A DNA stretch of 9,013 bases from DASXMX01 sp036794395 (lineage in GTDB: Bacteria; Planctomycetota; Phycisphaerae; Tepidisphaerales; Tepidisphaeraceae), in NCBI GenBank assembly GCA_036794395.1, contig DAIRGS010000286.1, positions 1-9,013 on the forward strand. Reading direction: 5' to 3'. Positions 6,004-9,013 of the stretch are shown here, piece after piece. Made by a program: the position numbers and the translations under genes. Every line of letters starts with the position of its first letter. Position 1 is the stretch's first letter. A model generated the notes under the pieces. It saw nothing but the letters and a program-made list of their open reading frames with translations. It was not told where the DNA came from and made no database searches.

Positions 6004-7209
6004 ATGCGCAAAGCTCACTGGGTTGTTGCGGTCATTCTGCTCGGTTTCTCTGGCAGGGCTGGTGCGGGGGAGTTTCCCAAATTCAAAGCCCAGGAACTGG
6101 GGGAGAAGGTGACGGTGGGGTATGGGGTACTGCTTTTGGATTTGAATGGGGATGGGAAGCCGGACATTGTGGTGGCGGATTCGAAGCGGGTGATCTGGTT
6201 TGAGAATCCGAGCTGGGCGATGCATGTTATCCTTGCGGGGCAGACGGCTCCGGACAACGTGGCGATTGCGCCGATCGATATGCGCGGGAACGGCAAGACG
6301 TGCCTGGTGCTGGGGGCGGGGTGGAAGGGGTACAACACGAAGGACAACAGCACGTTGCAATGGCTGGAGCCGGGGGCGGATGTGAAGGCGCCCTGGGCGA
6401 TGCATCCAATTGCGTTTGATGAGGTTGCATTGCATCGGGTCCACACGGCGGTTCTTGGAGGCAAGCCGCGGGTGATCTGTGCGCCGCTGCTGGGGCGCGG
6501 GGCGAGTGCGGCGGGGAATTATTCGGAATCGACGCCGAAGCTGCTGGAGTATTCGATCCCGGCTGATCCGGTGGCGGGGCCGTGGAAGGCGGAGGTGATA
6601 ACCGATCGGCTTCATGTGACGCACAATTTCGTATCGGTGGATTGGGAGGGGCTGGGGCGGAATAGCTTGCTGGTGGCGAGCTACGAGGGGATCTGGCATT
6701 TGACGCCGGGCGGTGATGGTGCATGGGAATCAATTCAAATCGCGGCGGGAGAGCAGGGGAACCCGAAAGCGAGTCGGGGGAGCAGCGAGGTGAAGTTGGG
6801 GCATACGGGGGACCGGAAGCATTTCCTGGCGGCGATTGAGCCGTGGCATGGGAATGAGGTGGTGGTGTATACGCCGGGCGGTGGCGGGGGATTGTGGGAT
6901 CGGAAGGTGATCGATTCAGGGTTGAAGGAGGGGCATGGGATTTGGGTGGCGGATGTGGATGGGTCGGGCGCGGATGCGATTATTGCGTGCAGCCGGGCGG
7001 GAAATGCCGGGGAGGGTCGGGGCGTGTTTGCATATTCAATGGGGGCCGATGGGAAGTGGGAGAAGCATGTGATCGATGACAGGGAGATGGCCGGGGAAGA
7101 TATCGCGGCGGGGGACCTGAATGGGGACGGGAAGGTGGATATCGTGGCGGTGGGGCGGGCGACGCATAATGTGAAGATTTATTGGAATGAAGGTGTCGTG
7201 GGGAAATGA
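6004..7209 (+). CDS. Secreted FG-GAP/VCBS-repeat beta-propeller protein
   Basis: A 401-residue exported protein. Start ATG 6004 is supported by GAGGA at 5993-5997 with 6-nt spacing. Residues 1-21 are a typical signal peptide (basic start, hydrophobic core, cleavage after Ala-Gly-Ala). The rest is a repetitive beta-rich chain with Ca-binding FG-GAP/VCBS motifs DLNGDGKPDIVVAD (46-59) and DLNGDGKVDIVAVG (371-384), and a weaker VDGSGADAI copy near 320. The whole resembles the seven-bladed propeller domain seen in secreted planctomycetal proteins and in aldos-2-ulose dehydratase; the THNVKIYWN ending also fits that group. Likely roles are carbohydrate binding or modification outside the cytoplasm, but no catalytic residue can be assigned. 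It is a single gene lying between two toxin-antitoxin candidates and converging on the second. Its codons end strikingly often in G. Confidence 0.85.
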   Translation: MRKAHWVVAVILLGFSGRAGAGEFPKFKAQELGEKVTVGYGVLLLDLNGDGKPDIVVADSKRVIWFENPSWAMHVILAGQTAPDNVAIAPIDMRGNGKTCLVLGAGWKGYNTKDNSTLQWLEPGADVKAPWAMHPIAFDEVALHRVHTAVLGGKPRVICAPLLGRGASAAGNYSESTPKLLEYSIPADPVAGPWKAEVITDRLHVTHNFVSVDWEGLGRNSLLVASYEGIWHLTPGGDGAWESIQIAAGEQGNPKASRGSSEVKLGHTGDRKHFLAAIEPWHGNEVVVYTPGGGGGLWDRKVIDSGLKEGHGIWVADVDGSGADAIIACSRAGNAGEGRGVFAYSMGADGKWEKHVIDDREMAGEDIAAGDLNGDGKVDIVAVGRATHNVKIYWNEGVVGK

Positions 7210-7255
7210 CGACGTTTCAAGTCGGCCGTTTCGTTCATGGAAATCCCCGTGGAAT

Positions 7256-7582
7256 TCACGCATTCGCCGGCAACACGCTCTTGAGACCCCGCGTGAACAA
7301 TTCCGAGCGTTTCAAGCCTTGGGCGGTGGCGAAGGCGTCGGCCCGTTTCAGCAGATCCACTTCCACCGTGACCGACACCACCCGCGTTCCCTTTCCGAGT
7401 CTGGGCCGTCCCATCTTTTTGGCGGCTCGATCAAGGCGCGCCCGCTGGGCCGGTGTGGGCGCCGTCGATTGGGCACGGCGACGCGCGGGCGTGGAACGGT
7501 CGATGTCGTCGACGATCTTTTGTTTCTGGACGGGCGTCATCGCGTCGAGCCGGCGCCCGGTCAATTCTGTTTCCTTGTTCAT
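7256..7582 (-). CDS. Ribbon-helix-helix antitoxin of a BrnT-like module
   Basis: A 108-residue protein. The C-terminal part is a CopG/BrnA-like ribbon-helix-helix domain: strand RVVSVTVEV (67-75), helix 1 at about 75-86, turn GLKRS (89-93) and helix 2 at 93-104, preceded by a GRPRLGKG linker (58-65). The charged, disordered-looking N-terminal half is where such antitoxins wrap around their toxin. BrnA has the same order, with the toxin-binding part first and the DNA-binding domain last. Its ATG overlaps the toxin stop (ATGA at 7579-7582). It has a perfect AGGAGG 8 nt upstream, encoded within the toxin's terminal Arg codons, so it should be translated strongly. It probably neutralises the BrnT-like protein and represses the shared promoter. 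The gene converges with the beta-propeller gene, 46 bp from its stop. Confidence 0.78.
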   Translation of the reverse strand: MNKETELTGRRLDAMTPVQKQKIVDDIDRSTPARRRAQSTAPTPAQRARLDRAAKKMGRPRLGKGTRVVSVTVEVDLLKRADAFATAQGLKRSELFTRGLKSVLPANA

Positions 7583-7845
7583 CGGCTTCTCCTCCTGCGT
7601 GTCGTCAGGGGCATTGCATGGATTACGTAGATTGTTTCATCCTCGTCGTCATCGAATACGAAAATCACTTCGATGACGCGATCGCCGGTCCCACGGCCTT
7701 CGACTCGATATTTTTCGTTCCCGCACGGGCGCGCACGCCCCGCACGCAACTCGCGCCGAACGACAGACTCGATCTCTGTTACCCGGCAACCGTGCTTGGT
7801 CGCCTGCTCCAGGTTCCAGTCGTTCCATCGAAATCCGCTGCTCAC
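7579..7845 (-). CDS. BrnT-like toxin (candidate ribonuclease)
   Basis: An 88-residue protein of BrnT build. An N-terminal FRWNDWNLEQATKHG (5-19) matches the W-D...N...KHG opening of BrnT. A central sheet follows with KYRVEGRG and VIEVIFVF (about 57-64), then the strand and tail IYVIHAMPLTTRRR (72-85), corresponding to the VISxRxAxxxER end of BrnT. BrnT proteins are RelE-fold ribonucleases that inhibit translation. The Arg/His-rich tail here would suit RNA binding, but the catalytic set cannot be confirmed. The only usable start is GTG 7845, with no Shine-Dalgarno and a TATAAT box just 7 nt upstream, so the message is probably leaderless. Toxin first, antitoxin second with a 4-nt overlap, as in brnTA. 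Alternative: a DUF4258-type relative. Confidence 0.7.
   Translation of the reverse strand: MSSGFRWNDWNLEQATKHGCRVTEIESVVRRELRAGRARPCGNEKYRVEGRGTGDRVIEVIFVFDDDEDETIYVIHAMPLTTRRRRSR
7591..7596 (-). promoter_or_regulatory. Strong ribosome-binding site of the antitoxin
   Basis: AGGAGG on the minus strand, 8 nt before the antitoxin ATG, inside the Arg-Arg codons at the end of the toxin gene. The toxin itself has no such site, which would favour antitoxin over toxin synthesis from one mRNA. Confidence 0.75.
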
Positions 7846-7849
7846 GCGG

Positions 7850-7886
7850 ACTATTATATTAGTAATGTGTGTGCCGTCAATATTAC
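7850..7886. promoter_or_regulatory. Candidate operator palindromes over the toxin-antitoxin promoter
   Basis: A 14-bp imperfect palindrome, ACTATTATATTAGT (7850-7863), covers the -10 box. GTAAT (7862-7866) and ATTAC (7882-7886) form an inverted repeat about two helical turns apart, flanking the -35 box. Ribbon-helix-helix antitoxins bind such sites to repress their own promoters; the assignment here is by position only. Confidence 0.35.
7853..7880 (-). promoter_or_regulatory. Near-consensus sigma-70 promoter of the BrnT-like module
   Basis: On the minus strand, TTGACG (7880-7875) is separated by 16 nt from TATAAT (7858-7853). The -35 box matches the consensus at five of six positions and the -10 box at all six. 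The toxin GTG begins 7 nt after TATAAT, about where transcription would start. Confidence 0.75.
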
Positions 7887-8056
7887 CCGCGCGAAATGAG
7901 ATTCACTTCACGCTTCACGCAGTTGATCGGTGTGTTGGTGTTGGCCGAATGACGAAACGGATGAGCAGTGCGCGATGCGACCTGTCGGGCGGACACGGGG
8001 GTACGCCTGTACGGGTCGGTGGCAAAGCGTCTTGATGTGTGGCGGCTCTGTGTTTC

Positions 8057-8141
8057 GTCACTCGGACATTGGTCATTCGGATTTGATTCGCCTGCCTTGA
8101 GCAGAGTCGAAGGGACATTCAAATTTCGTCATTCGAATTTG
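8057..8141. repeat. Dispersed GTCATTCGGATTTG repeat units and a REP-like hairpin
   Basis: The unit occurs as GTCACTCGGACATTG (8057-8071), GTCATTCGGATTTG (8072-8085) and GTCATTCGAATTTG (8128-8141). Between the last two lies a short hairpin, CCTTGA/TC-G-AAGG (8095-8113), of the type found in common intergenic REP-like elements. CAAATT (8120-8125) and AATTTG (8136-8141) also pair. The last unit overlaps the stop codon of the ThuA gene. The rest of the gap from 7887 to 8056 shows no gene or other structure that I can support. Confidence 0.55.
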
Positions 8142-8896
8142 GCAGCCACTTCATTCCCATGCACGGTCCATCGAATCCCGCGTTCGAGGAGTTTGGGGTA
8201 GGCGGGGTTTTGCCAGGCGGTGTGGTCGTGGCCGAGCATGAGGTAGAAGACTTTTGCTTTGCCGAATTCGGTTGTCCAGGCGATGTCGTGGTTGCAGAGG
8301 GGGTGGTTGACGGTGAGGAGGACGTGGTTTTTGGGGCTGGTCCAGAAGCCGTGATAGGCTTCGTCTTCGATGGTGAAATCGGAGAGGCCCTGGGTGATGG
8401 GGTGGTTTTTGTCGGCGATTTTGACGTCCAAGGTTTGGCCGTGCTTGTAGGTGCAAGGGGCGAATTCCTTGCCTTCGATGGTGGTGGGTTTGTGGACGTA
8501 TTGGCCGCCGATGATCTGGTGGAAGGCGGGGAAATCGTCGCGCGAGCAGAGGTTGTGGTGGAGCGAGACGAGTGGCATTCCTGATTTGATCAGTTCGATG
8601 AAATTCTTTTCCTGTTCCGGCGTCCAATCCTTGGCCATGTCGTACATCACCACGGCGTCGTATTGTTTTTCGAGGCCGGGCTTGAGCATGTCGGCCTGGC
8701 GGGGGAGTTCGCATTTGTCGTACTTGATGCCCGGCAGGCTGTCCCACATGGCGTAGAACTCTTTGGTTTCGAAGCCGTGGACGCCGTAAGTGAGCAGCAC
8801 GTGAATGGGCTTGGTTGGGGGGGCGGGGGTTTCGGCTCCATGGGTGGAGATGGAACAGGTCAGGCAGAGCATCAGGATCAGGGCGGCTAATTTCAT
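8129..8896 (-). CDS. Secreted ThuA-domain protein
   Basis: A 255-residue exported protein of the ThuA family (PF06283), a class I glutamine-amidotransferase-like fold first noted in trehalose utilisation and abundant in secreted planctomycetal proteins. ATG 8896 is supported by GGAGGA at 8908-8903 with 6-nt spacing. Residues 1-21 are a signal peptide (cleavage likely before ETPAPP); the Cys at 11 and 14 do not fit a lipobox. Core motifs are HVLLTYGVHGF (32-42), YDAVVMYDM (79-87), LVSLHHNL (109-116, at the position of the nucleophile elbow but with His instead of Cys) and, near the C-terminus, FYLMLGHDHTAW followed by LLERGIRWTV. It probably handles a sugar or sugar derivative outside the cytoplasm; substrate unknown. 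It is monocistronic in this window. Its codons end mostly in C, so the + strand is G-rich here as in the + strand genes. Confidence 0.9.
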   Translation of the reverse strand: MKLAALILMLCLTCSISTHGAETPAPPTKPIHVLLTYGVHGFETKEFYAMWDSLPGIKYDKCELPRQADMLKPGLEKQYDAVVMYDMAKDWTPEQEKNFIELIKSGMPLVSLHHNLCSRDDFPAFHQIIGGQYVHKPTTIEGKEFAPCTYKHGQTLDVKIADKNHPITQGLSDFTIEDEAYHGFWTSPKNHVLLTVNHPLCNHDIAWTTEFGKAKVFYLMLGHDHTAWQNPAYPKLLERGIRWTVHGNEVAAKFE

Positions 8897-8922
8897 TGCG
8901 TATCCTCCGTTGGAAATGCGCG

Positions 8923-8952
8923 GTTATATGGCCGTGCGCGATTTTGCGTCAT
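8923..8952 (-). promoter_or_regulatory. Possible promoter of the ThuA gene
   Basis: On the minus strand, ATGACG (8952-8947) and TATAAC (8928-8923) are 18 nt apart, 26 nt before the start codon. The -10 box matches five of six consensus positions and the -35 box is weaker. Confidence 0.3.
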
Positions 8953-8965
8953 TGCTTGCAAGTGG

Positions 8966-8984
8966 CACGGCCTTCCAGGCCGTG
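8966..8984. repeat. Perfect 8-bp palindromic hairpin upstream of the ThuA gene
   Basis: CACGGCCT (8966-8973) and AGGCCGTG (8977-8984) flank a 3-nt loop. No T-run follows on either strand, so it is more likely a dispersed palindromic repeat than a terminator, although it could end a transcript arriving from the right. Confidence 0.55.
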
Positions 8985-9013
8985 GACGGGGACGCTTCGG
9001 GTCGGGCGCCGGG

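Noticed and set aside
5806..6699. 297-residue minus-strand frame opposite the beta-propeller gene
   Set aside because: Arg/His/Pro-rich shadow overlapping two better-supported genes.
7187..8035. Plus-strand frames over the BrnT-like module
   Set aside because: They are antisense to two small genes with overlap, promoter and ribosome-binding site on the minus strand.
7968..8201. 77-residue + strand frame over the dispersed repeats
   Set aside because: Its translation is that of the repeat units and it runs into the ThuA gene; no ribosome-binding site.

Overview
The window looks like chromosomal DNA of a GC-rich bacterium of the PVC group, most likely Planctomycetota (Verrucomicrobiota is the alternative). 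The basis is the combination of a secreted ThuA-domain protein, a secreted FG-GAP/VCBS beta-propeller protein, and intergenic DNA full of short inverted and tandem repeats. This is inference from gene style, not from a phylogenetic marker. No rRNA, tRNA, CRISPR array or intact transposase was seen.

Layout. Positions 1-4736 (+ strand) hold a secreted protein of unknown function, an OppA/DppA-type peptide-binding protein 26 nt downstream, and an OppB/DppB-type permease. These look like the start of a peptide ABC importer operon. No oppC, oppD or oppF follows in the window. Between the binding protein and the permease lies about 900 bp of non-coding DNA, and most of it (about 2955-3724) is one large, diverged inverted repeat. 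Its two arms share blocks that are about 88% identical. They also share hairpins whose stems differ in sequence but still pair, which is the signature of selection on RNA (or single-stranded DNA) structure. This is the least explained object in the window.

Positions 4737-4999 carry two simple repeats, an AAGGCACG tandem and a hairpin built from ATTAGG-like hexamers, followed by the control region of a toxin-antitoxin candidate. Positions 5000-5925 (+) encode a Panacea-domain (SocA-like) protein overlapping by 4 nt a small protein with no confident family. This layout fits a PanAT-type module, with the antitoxin first and a candidate toxin second. A 6-bp inverted repeat spaced by two helical turns lies upstream. 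Positions 6004-7209 (+) encode the secreted beta-propeller protein.

Positions 7256-7845 (- strand) encode a second candidate toxin-antitoxin module: a BrnT-like toxin followed, with a 4-nt overlap, by a ribbon-helix-helix antitoxin. It has a near-consensus promoter so close to the toxin GTG that the toxin mRNA is probably leaderless, whereas the antitoxin has a perfect AGGAGG ribosome-binding site. Positions 7846-8128 are non-coding and hold short repeats, one of which runs into the 3' end of the last gene. Positions 8129-8896 (-) encode the secreted ThuA-domain protein, with a palindromic repeat upstream of it.

Together the window reads as a peptide-uptake operon and two probably saccharide-related secreted proteins, interleaved with two toxin-antitoxin modules and several families of intergenic repeat, the usual look of an accessory region.
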